Assembly: GCA_963742925.1 (NCBI GenBank)
Contig: CAVUNV010000009.1
Location: forward strand, 1 to 64,000
Reading direction: 5' to 3'
Source: PALSA-612 sp963742925
GTDB taxonomy: Bacteria; Actinomycetota; Thermoleophilia; Gaiellales; Gaiellaceae
DNA: 64,000 bases
The notes below the pieces were generated by a model. The model did no database searches. It had not been told where the DNA came from and worked only from the letters and a program-made list of their open reading frames with translations. Below, in pieces: positions 8,150 through 16,323 of the stretch; positions within the stretch are counted from its first letter, which is position 1, and each line of letters starts with the position of its first letter. A program made the translations under genes and the position numbers.

Positions 8150-9053
8150 CCGGCTCGTTCTCGCGCTCTTCGGGCCGACGGCGTCGGGGAAGACCGCCGT
8201 CGCGGAGGCCATCGCCGGGCTGACTCCGGCCGGGATCGTCTCGGCCGATTCGATGCAGGTCTACCGGGGCCTGCCGATCCTCACGAACCAGCCGTCCGCG
8301 CCGACACGCCTGGTCGGGATCTGGGATCTCGACCACGAGGCATCCGTGGCCGAGTACGCGCAACTGGCCCACTCGGCCGTCGACGAGATCCTCGCCAGCG
8401 GCCGGCTGCCGGTCGTGGTCGGCGGAACGGGCCTCTACTTCCGCGCCGCGCTGGCGGAGCTGGAAGTGCCTCCGGCCCCGACTCCCGCAGCTCGGGAGCG
8501 CTGGAGCCGGCTCTACGACCGCCTCGGCCCCCAGGCTGCGCACGCGGTGCTCACAGGCCGTGACGCCGCCGCAGCCGCCGCCGTCCATCCGAACGACCGG
8601 CGCCGAGTCGTCCGGGCCCTCGAGCTCGTCGATGCGGGATCGTCGCTGCGCCCCGGACGCGACCGTCTCTGGACGGCTGACACCCGTCATCCGACCTTCG
8701 TCGCGGGGCTCGAGGTGCCGCGCGAGGAGCTGCTGCGCCGGATCGAGCAACGGACGCGCGAAATGATGCGTCGCGGCGCCGCCGAGGAGGCCCGTGCTGC
8801 CATCGACGGCGGTCTCTCGTCGACGGCGGCCAAGGTGATCGGACTGCGGGAAGCTGCGGAGCTCCCCGAGCAGGAGGCGATCGCAGCCGTCGCGCTCCGC
8901 ACGCGGCAGTACGCGGCCTACCAGCGCAAGTGGATGCGCCGCATCCCCGGCCTTGTTAGCGTCCGCGGCGATCGCCCTCCCCGTGAGACCGCACGCGAGA
9001 TTCTCGACCTGGCAGGCCGCCGGGAACCGCTATCTGCTCGTCGAGCGGGCTGA
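8148..9053 (+). CDS. miaA: tRNA dimethylallyltransferase MiaA (start uncertain)
   Basis: MiaA transfers a dimethylallyl group to A37 of tRNA. The P-loop GPTASGKTAVAEAIA (about 8172) and the substrate motifs SADSMQVYRGL and VVVGGTGLYFRA are clear. The first ATG, at 8253, lies after the P-loop and so cannot be the true start, yet no ATG, GTG or TTG precedes it in frame. The coordinate is the first in-frame codon at the miaB stop. If one base were missing there, a CTGA overlap with miaB would give a normal start. The 3' end overlaps dapF by 71 bases. Identity is secure; the start is not. Confidence 0.85.
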   Translation, partial: DRLVLALFGPTASGKTAVAEAIAGLTPAGIVSADSMQVYRGLPILTNQPSAPTRLVGIWDLDHEASVAEYAQLAHSAVDEILASGRLPVVVGGTGLYFRAALAELEVPPAPTPAARERWSRLYDRLGPQAAHAVLTGRDAAAAAAVHPNDRRRVVRALELVDAGSSLRPGRDRLWTADTRHPTFVAGLEVPREELLRRIEQRTREMMRRGAAEEARAAIDGGLSSTAAKVIGLREAAELPEQEAIAAVALRTRQYAAYQRKWMRRIPGLVSVRGDRPPRETAREILDLAGRREPLSARRAG

Positions 9054-9705
9054 GCTCGAAACCCCGCTCGGCGCAGAGCTCGTCCGCGAGGACTGCGCCG
9101 ACGCCGAGGTCGACGGAATCCTCGAGGTCGTCTCCATCGACGGCGATACCGCCGAGATCGTGATCTGGAACGCAGACGGGTCGCAGGCCGAGATGTCGGG
9201 CAACGGCACGCGTATCGCCGCCCGGTGGCTCGCCGACCTCACCGGGCTCGACCGCGTCCGGATCCGAGTCGGGCCCCGCGAGGTCGCTGCGCGCCTCATC
9301 GCGGGAGGCCTGATCGAGCAGGACATGGGCGCGTTCGAGGTCGGAGAGCGCGAGCTCGTCGACGCGATCGAGGTCGTGCCGGTATCGGTCGGCAATCCGC
9401 ATGCCGTGGTCCTGGGCGATCCTGCCCAGATCGCGCGCATCGGCCCGCTGCTCGAGACCCATGCGCGCTTCCCTGATCGCACGAATGTGCAGGTCGCGCG
9501 GGTGGACACGCCGGGCGAGGTGACGGCGCGGGTCTGGGAGCGAGGCGTGGGGGAGACCGCCTCGTCGGGAACGAGCGCCGTCGCGGTCGCAGCGGCGACG
9601 CACGGCGAGGGCACAGTCGTCGTCCATTTCCCCGGCGGCGACCTGACGGTGACGCTCACGGGCGGCCGAGCGACGCTGACCGGCCCGGCCGAGCGCATCT
9701 CGTAG
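8983..9705 (+). CDS. dapF: Diaminopimelate epimerase-like protein lacking both catalytic cysteines
   Basis: The 240-residue protein has the DapF fold and motifs (FSTWQAAGNRYLLVERAE, GNPHAVVLG, VWERGVGET). In known DapF a pair of cysteines removes and returns the alpha proton of LL-DAP. Here both positions are serine: Ser72 in EMSGNGTR, where MCGNG is expected, and Ser195 in ETASSGTS, where ACGTG is expected. The nearby dapD and dapC genes argue for a lysine/peptidoglycan role, but activity as an epimerase is doubtful. GTG 8983 fits the family N-terminus better than the upstream start at 8953. Alternatives are an altered chemistry or a structural paralogue. Confidence 0.75.
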   Translation: MRPHARFSTWQAAGNRYLLVERAELETPLGAELVREDCADAEVDGILEVVSIDGDTAEIVIWNADGSQAEMSGNGTRIAARWLADLTGLDRVRIRVGPREVAARLIAGGLIEQDMGAFEVGERELVDAIEVVPVSVGNPHAVVLGDPAQIARIGPLLETHARFPDRTNVQVARVDTPGEVTARVWERGVGETASSGTSAVAVAAATHGEGTVVVHFPGGDLTVTLTGGRATLTGPAERIS

Positions 9706-9711
9706 AGCACG

Positions 9712-9729
9712 CGTGCCGATATCGGCACG
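9712..9729. repeat. Perfect 18-bp palindrome between convergent dapF and dapD
   Basis: Each arm is CGTGCCGAT. A further partial arm (AATCGGCAC) follows at 9731-9739. It lies 6 bp after the dapF stop in the convergent gap 9706-9830 and could act as a bidirectional terminator hairpin or a protein site. No T-run follows. Confidence 0.5.
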
Positions 9730-9830
9730 AAATCGGCACACAGCTACGCGGATTGCAACGCTACGCTCACAGCAGGGGTTAGGGGAGTACCCCCGCCCTA
9801 GGGTTGGGGGTGTGGTCCGGCCGGCGGCCG

Positions 9831-10595
9831 TCAGCCGCTGCCGATGCCGTACTCGCGCAGCGTCTCGTTCAGGCTCAGCTTCAGGTCGGTCGACTCGCTG
9901 CGCCGGCCGATGATCAGCGCGCAGCCGAGCTGGAACGTGCCTGCAGGAAACTCGCGTGGTCGCGATCCCGGCACGACGACGGCGCCCGGCGGCACGTAGC
10001 CGCGGTGCTCGACCGGCTCCGGGCCCGTGACGTCGATGATCGGCACGGACGCGGTCAGCGACACGTGCGGCCCCAACACCGCCCGCTCGCCGACGATCAC
10101 GCCTTCCGTCACGGCACAACGCGAGCCGATGAACGCGCCGTCCTCGATGATCACCGGCCGTGCGTTGATCGGCTCGAGCACGCCGCCGATGCCGACCCCG
10201 CCGGCGAGATGGACATCCGCGCCGACCTGGGCGCAGGAGCCGACCGTCGCCCAGGTGTCGATCATCGTCCGCGGCCCGACCCAGGCGCCGATATTGACGA
10301 AGCTCGGCATCATCACGACGTCACGGGAGAGGAACGACCCGTACCGCGCGACGGCCGGGGGGACGACCCGCACGCCGGCCTGCTCGTAGTCGTGCTTGAG
10401 CGGGATCTTGTCCAGGTACTCGAACGGCCCGACCTCGATCGGCTCCACCTGGCGCAACCGGAAGTAGTCGAGGATCGCCTGCTTCGCCTCCTCGTTCACG
10501 ACCCAGTCGCCGTCGACGCGCTCGGCCACGCGGATCTCGCCGCGATCGAGCCGGGCGATCATCTCCTCGACCCGAGCCGCGTCGACCCCGCTCAC
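9831..10595 (-). CDS. dapD: Tetrahydrodipicolinate N-succinyltransferase
   Basis: The 254-residue left-handed beta-helix acyltransferase transfers succinyl from succinyl-CoA to tetrahydrodipicolinate in the succinylase branch of lysine/DAP synthesis. The hexapeptide region is obvious (MMPSFVNIGAWVGPRTMID, then GSCAQVGADVHLAGGVGIGG and IIEDGAFIGSRC). It overlaps the stop of dapC by ATGA, so dapC-dapD are co-translated. It faces the dapF-like gene tail to tail. Confidence 0.93.
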   Translation of the reverse strand: MSGVDAARVEEMIARLDRGEIRVAERVDGDWVVNEEAKQAILDYFRLRQVEPIEVGPFEYLDKIPLKHDYEQAGVRVVPPAVARYGSFLSRDVVMMPSFVNIGAWVGPRTMIDTWATVGSCAQVGADVHLAGGVGIGGVLEPINARPVIIEDGAFIGSRCAVTEGVIVGERAVLGPHVSLTASVPIIDVTGPEPVEHRGYVPPGAVVVPGSRPREFPAGTFQLGCALIIGRRSESTDLKLSLNETLREYGIGSG

Positions 10596-11740
10596 GCCAG
10601 TCCCCGGAGGATGGTCGCAGCCCGCTCGCAGTCCTCGACCGTCGGCACGAGCGCGAGCCGCACGTAACCCTCACCACTCGGGCCGAGATAGGCACCCGGG
10701 GCGACCACGACGCCGTGGGCGAGCAGCCGCGCGGCGCACTCCTCCGAGCTCTCCCCGGCCGGCACCGCGACCCAGAGGTACATCGTCGCGTCGCTGCCTG
10801 CAACACGCCATCCGAGCGCCTCGAGCGCGCCCAGCAGCACCTCTCGCTTGCGGCGGTAGACGTCACGGGCACGCACGACGTGCTCCTCGTCGTTCCACGC
10901 GGCGACGGAGGCCCGCTGCACGAACTCCTGGGGCGCCGTGCCCACGGTCGGCCGGTAGGCGCGCAGCGCGTCCATCACCCAGCCGGGACCCGCGACGAAG
11001 CCCGACCGGTAGCCGGTCATCGAGGAGCGCTTGCTGAGCGTGTTGAAGACGACGACGTTCGAACGGTCGGACACCTCGAGGGCCGAGGGCGGCGGCTCGT
11101 GGAACCAGAGCTCGCTGTACGCCTCGTCCGAGGCGAGCAGGAAGTCGTGCTCGGCCGCCAGCTCCGCCGCACGCTCGTAGAGGTCGAGAGGTGCGACGGC
11201 CGCGGTCGGGTTGTTCGGGTAGTTGAGCCACAGGACGGCCGTTCGCGCCAGCGTGTCGGGGTCGAGCGCGTCCAGGTCGGGCAGGAAGCGGTTCTCCTCG
11301 GCCAGCGGGACGTGGACGACACGCGCGCCGGCGAACAACGCTCCCCGCTCGGGCACGGGATAGCCGGGCTCCGTGACAAGCACCGTGTCCTTGCCGCCCA
11401 CGGGATCGACGACGACCTGGGCGAAGCTGAAGATCGCCTCCTTGCTCCCGAGCGTGGGGACGATCTCGGTCTCCGGGTCGACCTCGATGCCGAACCGCCG
11501 CCCGAGCCAACCTGCGATCGCCTCTCGCAGCTCCGGGAGCCCTTCTGCCTTGGGATACCCGCGCGTCTCCGGAAGCGCGTCGACGAGCGCCTGCCGGATC
11601 AGCGGGTCGGTCGGCTCCCGCGGGTCGCCCTGGCCGAAGTCGAAGATCTCGATGCCGGCGGCGGCGGTCTCGCGTTTCGCCTGCTCGATACGGACGAACG
11701 GATACGTCGCCTGCGCCGCCAGAACGGGGGAGACCTGCAC
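10592..11740 (-). CDS. dapC: Succinyldiaminopimelate transaminase (class I/II aminotransferase)
   Basis: The 382-residue PLP enzyme of fold type I has the Schiff-base lysine in NTLSKRSSMTGYRSGF, the substrate/PLP motif LNYPNNPT and the aspartate in LASDEAYSELWF. With dapD directly downstream in an ATGA overlap, the expected reaction is glutamate-dependent amination of N-succinyl-2-amino-6-oxopimelate. GTG 11740 is chosen because family members begin at this point (VSPVLAAQATYPFVRIEQAK); the frame is open further upstream into hflX. It is divergent from hflX over a 46-base promoter gap. Confidence 0.85.
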   Translation of the reverse strand: MQVSPVLAAQATYPFVRIEQAKRETAAAGIEIFDFGQGDPREPTDPLIRQALVDALPETRGYPKAEGLPELREAIAGWLGRRFGIEVDPETEIVPTLGSKEAIFSFAQVVVDPVGGKDTVLVTEPGYPVPERGALFAGARVVHVPLAEENRFLPDLDALDPDTLARTAVLWLNYPNNPTAAVAPLDLYERAAELAAEHDFLLASDEAYSELWFHEPPPSALEVSDRSNVVVFNTLSKRSSMTGYRSGFVAGPGWVMDALRAYRPTVGTAPQEFVQRASVAAWNDEEHVVRARDVYRRKREVLLGALEALGWRVAGSDATMYLWVAVPAGESSEECAARLLAHGVVVAPGAYLGPSGEGYVRLALVPTVEDCERAATILRGLA

Positions 11741-11774
11741 GCGGCAAACGGTATCGGTTGAAACGGCGGAGGGG

Positions 11775-11780
11775 CATAAT
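11775..11780 (+). promoter_or_regulatory. Candidate -10 (CATAAT) for hflX
   Basis: CATAAT ends 6 nt before GTG 11787, again consistent with leaderless initiation. It sits in the 46-base gap shared with divergent dapC. Confidence 0.45.
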
Positions 11781-11786
11781 CCACCT

Positions 11787-13097
11787 GTGACGCCACGCCA
11801 GCCCGACCCTGCGCCCGGCGCGGAGCCCGAGCGCGGGCTCGTCGTCGCCGTGCTCCCGAAGGGACGGGAGGTAGAGGAGCTGGCCGAGCTGCGCGAGCTG
11901 GCGCGGACGGCGGGGGTCGAGACGGTCGACGAGGTCGTCCAGCACCGGTTGCGCCCGGACCCGCGCACCTACGTGGGCAAGGGGAAGCTCGACGACCTCA
12001 AACGGGCTTTCGGACAGGCCGGGGCAGACGTGCTCATCGTCGACGACGAGCTGCAACCCGCGCAGCAGCGACTGCTCGAGAACGAGCTGCAGGCACGGGT
12101 CGTCGACCGGACCCAGCTGATCCTCGACATCTTCGCGCAGCACGCCGTCAGCGCCGAGGGAAAGCTCCAGGTCGAGCTCGCCCAGCTCGAGTACAACCTC
12201 CCGCGCATGCGCGGCATGTGGAAGCACCTCGAGCGGCTCGGAGGCGGCGTCGGGACGCGGGGGCCCGGTGAGACGCAGCTCGAGACCGACCGACGCATCG
12301 CCCGCCGCCGCGTGGCCATCCTGAAGCGCCGCCTCGTCGATCTCGGCCGCCAGCGCGACACCAGACGGAAGTCCCGGCGCCGCTCGCAGACACCGACGGT
12401 CGCCCTCGCCGGGTACACGAACGTGGGCAAGTCGACGCTCCTGAACGCGCTCACGGACGCCAGAGTCTCGGTCGAGGACAGGCTCTTCGAGACGCTCGAC
12501 CCCACGACCCGCACCTTCGAGCACGACGGTCGCCGCTACCTGCTGACGGACACGGTCGGGTTCATCCGCCGCCTCCCGCACCAGCTCGTCGAGGGCTTCG
12601 CGGCCACGCTGGAGGAGACCCTCGTCTCCGACCTCGTCCTGCACGTCGCCGATGCCTCCGTGTCCGAGGAGCGGCTCCACGAGATGGTCGACGCCGTCGA
12701 CGGGGTGCTCGAGGAGATCGGCGCCCACGAGCTGCCGGTCGAGCTCGTCCTCAACAAGATCGACATGGTCGACTCGCTCACGCGCCGGCGGCTCGAGAAC
12801 CGCTATCCGGGCGCACTGCAGATCTCGGCCGCGACCGGCGAAGGTCTCGACGCCCTGCGGACGCGAATCGCGCAACGCTTCGAAGGGCGGTTCGAGGTCG
12901 TCGAGCTCCTCGTGCCGTACGAGGAGGGTGCGCGCCTGGCCGAGCTGTATGCGCTGGGACCGCCGATCGAGTTCCGCGAGGATCGCGCTGAAGGCGTCTT
13001 CGTCCGCGCCCGCTTGCCGGAGCACGAGCTGCGCCGCTTCGCCCCCTTCCTGATCGCCGAAGCCCGCCGCACCGGCGCTACCTCCGCCATGCAGTGA
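11787..13097 (+). CDS. hflX: GTPase HflX
   Basis: The 436-residue ribosome-associated GTPase splits stalled ribosomes. It has the N-terminal HflX domain (TYVGKGKLDDL), the linker motif RGPGETQLETDRR, and a G domain with GYTNVGKSTLLNAL (G1), DTVGFIRRLP (G3), NKID (G4) and SAATGEG (G5). The start is GTG 11787, supported by a -10 element 6 nt upstream and by the family length. It overlaps dut by GTGA, forming hflX-dut-nudix. Confidence 0.93.
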   Translation: MTPRQPDPAPGAEPERGLVVAVLPKGREVEELAELRELARTAGVETVDEVVQHRLRPDPRTYVGKGKLDDLKRAFGQAGADVLIVDDELQPAQQRLLENELQARVVDRTQLILDIFAQHAVSAEGKLQVELAQLEYNLPRMRGMWKHLERLGGGVGTRGPGETQLETDRRIARRRVAILKRRLVDLGRQRDTRRKSRRRSQTPTVALAGYTNVGKSTLLNALTDARVSVEDRLFETLDPTTRTFEHDGRRYLLTDTVGFIRRLPHQLVEGFAATLEETLVSDLVLHVADASVSEERLHEMVDAVDGVLEEIGAHELPVELVLNKIDMVDSLTRRRLENRYPGALQISAATGEGLDALRTRIAQRFEGRFEVVELLVPYEEGARLAELYALGPPIEFREDRAEGVFVRARLPEHELRRFAPFLIAEARRTGATSAMQ

Positions 13098-13528
13098 CCG
13101 AGCTCGCCGTCCGGCGCCTGCGCGCTGAGGCCGTGCTTCCCGAGCGCGCCTATCCGGGCGACGCGGGACTCGATCTGGTCTCCTGCGAGCAGCTCGTGAT
13201 CGAGCCGGGCGGACGGGCGGTGGTGGGGACCGGCATTGCCGTGGCCGTCCCCGAGGGCCACGCCGGCCTCGTCGTCCCGCGCTCCGGACTCGCGGCACGG
13301 CACGGCATCGGCATCGTGAATGCGCCCGGGCTGGTCGACTCCGGCTACCGCGGCGAGATCCGCGTCGTGCTCGTCAACACCGATCGGGCGGAGAGCTTCA
13401 CCGTCGAGCCGGGCATGCGGATCGCCCAGCTCGTGCTCGTCCCCGTCGCGGCCGCGGAACCGGTCGAAGCGGTAGTGCTCCCCGAGACCGAGCGCGGGAC
13501 AGCCGGATTCGGATCCACGGGCGCGTGA
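13094..13528 (+). CDS. dut: dUTP diphosphatase
   Basis: The 144-residue trimeric dUTPase hydrolyses dUTP to dUMP, keeping uracil out of DNA. All five motifs are present: AYPGDAGLDL, PRSGLAARHGI, GLVDSGYRGEI, RIAQLVLVP and GTAGFGSTG. The GTG start overlaps the hflX stop (GTGA), and its own stop overlaps the start of the Nudix gene (GTGA). It therefore sits with another nucleotide-cleaning enzyme. Confidence 0.95.
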   Translation: MTELAVRRLRAEAVLPERAYPGDAGLDLVSCEQLVIEPGGRAVVGTGIAVAVPEGHAGLVVPRSGLAARHGIGIVNAPGLVDSGYRGEIRVVLVNTDRAESFTVEPGMRIAQLVLVPVAAAEPVEAVVLPETERGTAGFGSTGA

Positions 13529-13983
13529 CCGGTGAGCCGCGCATCAGGGTCTCCGCGGTGCTCCGATGGCGCGACCGGGTGCTGCTGTGCCGGCACGAGA
13601 AGGGCGACAAGGGCTACTGGCTGCTTCCGGGCGGCGGCGTCCACTCGGGCGAGAGCCTGGTGCAGGCGCTGCGACGCGAGCTGTACGAGGAGGTCGGAGT
13701 CGACGAGCAGATCCCCTTCGAAGGCCCCGTGGCGCTCGTGGACTCGATCGCGCCCGCCCGCTCCTTCGCGCGCAAGCACGTCGTCCACATCATCTTCGCC
13801 GGCGACCTCTCGGGTCGCTCGCTCGAGCGTGTGACGTCGCAGGACGTGGCCGTGCGCGGCCACCGGCTGTTTGCGATCGGCGAGCTCGAGGAGGTCGTCC
13901 TGCATCCGCCGATCCAGCGCTTCCTGGCACGTTGGCAGCCCGGCGATCCGAGCGTCTATCTCGGCGCCCTCTGGGTACCCTAG
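13525..13983 (+). CDS. Nudix hydrolase
   Basis: The 152-residue Nudix-fold protein has a complete box (GX5EX7REXXEEXG) in GGGVHSGESLVQALRREL followed by YEEVGV. Substrates of this family are nucleoside diphosphates linked to another group; the exact one cannot be read here. It is translationally coupled to dut, which suggests nucleotide-pool cleaning. Repeat copy B begins 3 nt after its stop, and gatD converges from the other side. Confidence 0.85.
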   Translation: MTGEPRIRVSAVLRWRDRVLLCRHEKGDKGYWLLPGGGVHSGESLVQALRRELYEEVGVDEQIPFEGPVALVDSIAPARSFARKHVVHIIFAGDLSGRSLERVTSQDVAVRGHRLFAIGELEEVVLHPPIQRFLARWQPGDPSVYLGALWVP

Positions 13984-14082
13984 CGCGGGGGAAACAGCCG
14001 GTTTCCCCCGCGGGCCCCTCCCCGCGGGATCGCCTTGCGGGCGGGTCGAGCTACGCCGCAGCAAAGCCACGGCTTCGCGGCC
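13984..14082 (+). repeat. Dispersed two-hairpin element, copy B
   Basis: GGGGGAAAC / GTTTCCCCC (13987-13995 and 14001-14009) with loop AGCCG, then the TCGAGCTAC block near 14046 and a weaker second stem (CCGCAGC versus GCCACGG, two mismatches), ending CTTCGCGG. It lies directly after the Nudix gene on the coding strand and fills most of the convergent gap with gatD. Confidence 0.72.
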
Positions 14083-14119
14083 GATGAACGCGCATGGCGA
14101 ACGTTGGCCAACCCCAAGC

Positions 14120-14878
14120 TCAGTAGCGACCGCCACGTGACTTCGCGCGCGCCGCCGAGACCGTGTGCGCCTCGGCCTCGAGCTCATCCGGCAGGGGGGC
14201 GAGGGCCGGGGCCTCGCCGGTCCGGTGCCCGAGTGCCTGGGCGAGTAGCCAGTCCGCGAGCCACGGGTTCCGGGGCAGGAGCGGGCCGTGCAGGTATGTG
14301 CCGATCGCGCGGCCGACGCGGCAGCCCTCGAAGCCGGACTCGCCGTCGTTTCCGAACCCGGCCACGACGCGCCCGAGCGGCTCGGCGCCGTCGTCCAGGA
14401 TCGTTCGGCCGGCGTGGTTCTCGAAGCCTGCGAGCGTCCGCGGCGTGCCGGCGTCGAGCTCGCACTCGAGCAGAACGTCACCGATCATCCGCCGCTCGCC
14501 CGCCACGGTGTGGAGCGGCAGCACGCCGGCGCCGCGCAGCTCCTCGCCACCTCGGTCGCGGTAGAAGCGCCCGAGCAGCTGGTAGCCGCCGCACACCGCA
14601 AGCGCCGCGGCACCGTTGGCAACGGCCTCCTCGAGCACCGGGCCGCGCGCGGCGAGATCGGGCGCGATCAGAGCCTGCTCGCGATCCTGCCCGCCGCCCA
14701 CGTAGAAGAGGTCGACCGCGGGAGGCGTCGGCTCGCCGGGGCCGATCGTCAGCACCTCGAGCTCCACGCCGCGCCAGCCGGCCCGTCCCGCCAGCACCGC
14801 GATGTTCCCGCGGTCGGCGTAGATGTTGAGGTAGCTCGGGTACAGGTGCCCGACCGTGATCCGCTCGACCGCGCTCAC
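14120..14878 (-). CDS. gatD: Lipid II isoglutaminyl synthase, glutaminase subunit GatD
   Basis: The 252-residue class I glutamine amidotransferase has the nucleophile elbow in ALAVCGGYQLLGRFY and the catalytic histidine in GTYLHGPLLP. It supplies ammonia to MurT for amidation of the D-glutamate alpha-carboxyl of lipid II. GTG 14878 overlaps the murT stop (GTGA), so the two subunits are coupled as usual. The frame is open further upstream only as a shadow of murT. Confidence 0.9.
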   Translation of the reverse strand: MSAVERITVGHLYPSYLNIYADRGNIAVLAGRAGWRGVELEVLTIGPGEPTPPAVDLFYVGGGQDREQALIAPDLAARGPVLEEAVANGAAALAVCGGYQLLGRFYRDRGGEELRGAGVLPLHTVAGERRMIGDVLLECELDAGTPRTLAGFENHAGRTILDDGAEPLGRVVAGFGNDGESGFEGCRVGRAIGTYLHGPLLPRNPWLADWLLAQALGHRTGEAPALAPLPDELEAEAHTVSAARAKSRGGRY

Positions 14879-16239
14879 GCCGCCCGCTCCCAGTACGGCC
14901 TCGCGTGCCCGCGCTCCGTCACGATCCCCTGGAGCCGCAGCATCGCCGTATAGGTGGGCAAGCAGACCAGCTCCCCGCCGGACTCGGTCAGCTCCAGCCC
15001 CCGGTCGAGCGCCGCCTCGAGGTCCGGGACGACCTCGATCGCCGACGCCGGCAGCCCGCCGTACTTGAAGCGCAGCGCGAGCTCGGCGGCCCGTTCTCCC
15101 GAGGCGACGAGCCGCTCCAAGCCTGCGCCGAGCAGCTCGAAATCGACATCCCAGATCCACGAGACGTCCCGGCCGTCGGCGATCGCGTCGTTCAGCGCCA
15201 CGAGCGCCACCTTCGGCGCCCCGGCCGAGACGACGGTTCGGAGGGCTTCGTTCGCGCCCGCCGGATTCTTGATCAGGAGCAGGAGCAGCGTTCGGCCGCC
15301 GACGTCGATCCGCTCGAAGCGCCCGAAGGCCGGGACTGCACGCGCGAGCCCGGCCGCGATCTCGTCCAGGCCCACGCCGAGCGCTCGCGTCAGCGTTGCC
15401 GCTGCCAACGCGTTGTAGACGTTGTAGAGCCCGGGGAGCGCCAGCGCGATCCGCATCGTGCCCTCCGGCGTGACGAGATCGAACGAGGCCCCGTCCGTGC
15501 CGCGAAGCTCCACCCGTCGCGCCGCCACGTCGAGCGCCGGCCGAGCATGACCGCACGACGGGCAGCGGTAGTCGCCCAGATGCCCGACGTACGCCGCGGC
15601 ATAGTCGTACGGCGTCCCGCACCGCAGGCAGTACTTCGAGTCGGCCGCGTGCTGGAGATCCGGTCGGGCGTGGCCAGGATCGTCGACGCCGAACGTGACG
15701 CTACGGGAGTGCTCCGTCGCGAGGTCACCGACCAGTGGGTCGTCGGCGTTGACGACCAGGACGGCATCGCTCGGAAGCGCCGGGATCATGGCTCTCCAGC
15801 GCTCGGCGACGATCTCCAGCTCGCCGTAGCGATCGAGCTGGTCGCGGAACAGGTTGCCGAGCGAGACGACCCGCGGGCGCACCCGGCGGGCCACCTCGGG
15901 GAGCGCGGCCTCGTCCACCTCGAACAGCCCGAGCGACGCACCGCGGGCGGCCACCAGCGTCGACGCCACTCCGGACATGAGGTTGGCACCGGCGGCGTTT
16001 CGGGCCAGGCGGACGTGCGGCGCCAACACGCACGCGGCCAGCGCACAGGTCGTCGTCTTGCCGTTCGTCGCCGACACGAGTGCCGAGCCGCGCTCCAGCC
16101 GGGCGGCCAGAGCATCGACTGCGTCGCGGTCCACCGCGGCCAGCAGCTTGCCGGGAAGCGTCGTGCCGCCCCCGGCACCAGCCAGCCTCGACAGGCGGCC
16201 GACACCGCGTGCCAGGGCGACCTCGAGCTCGAGACGCAT
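14875..16239 (-). CDS. murT: Lipid II isoglutaminyl synthase, Mur-ligase subunit MurT
   Basis: This Mur-ligase-like ATPase has the P-loop SATNGKTTTCALAA, the central motif NADDPLVGDLA and the C-terminal DUF1727 domain (WIWDVDFELL). A four-cysteine zinc ribbon is inserted (YCLRCGTPYDY, then YRCPSCGHARP), as in Gram-positive MurT. With GatD it makes D-isoglutaminyl lipid II, which affects cross-linking and lysozyme resistance. I start it at ATG 16239 (MRLELEVALARGVGRL), nine codons inside the longest frame, because family members begin there. Confidence 0.9.
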   Translation of the reverse strand: MRLELEVALARGVGRLSRLAGAGGGTTLPGKLLAAVDRDAVDALAARLERGSALVSATNGKTTTCALAACVLAPHVRLARNAAGANLMSGVASTLVAARGASLGLFEVDEAALPEVARRVRPRVVSLGNLFRDQLDRYGELEIVAERWRAMIPALPSDAVLVVNADDPLVGDLATEHSRSVTFGVDDPGHARPDLQHAADSKYCLRCGTPYDYAAAYVGHLGDYRCPSCGHARPALDVAARRVELRGTDGASFDLVTPEGTMRIALALPGLYNVYNALAAATLTRALGVGLDEIAAGLARAVPAFGRFERIDVGGRTLLLLLIKNPAGANEALRTVVSAGAPKVALVALNDAIADGRDVSWIWDVDFELLGAGLERLVASGERAAELALRFKYGGLPASAIEVVPDLEAALDRGLELTESGGELVCLPTYTAMLRLQGIVTERGHARPYWERAA

Positions 16240-16288
16240 GAGCGCCAGTGTAGGTGCGGCGACCATCGTCAGCGAGCACCGGCTTCTC

Positions 16289-16316
16289 TTGCGGTTTGGT
16301 AACTATGCTCTATTCT
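16289..16316 (+). promoter_or_regulatory. Promoter TTGCGG-16-TATTCT for the homing-endonuclease-repeat gene
   Basis: -35 TTGCGG at 16289-16294 and -10 TATTCT at 16311-16316, with 16-nt spacing. The -10 ends 7 nt before ATG 16324, predicting a leaderless mRNA. An alternative -10, TATGCT, lies at 16304-16309. murT is divergent. Confidence 0.5.
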
Positions 16317-16323
16317 GGTTGCC

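Noticed and set aside
5063..8212. 1049-codon minus-strand open frame opposite rny and miaB
   Set aside because: It runs through two genes with unmistakable motifs on the other strand; length alone is not evidence at this GC content.
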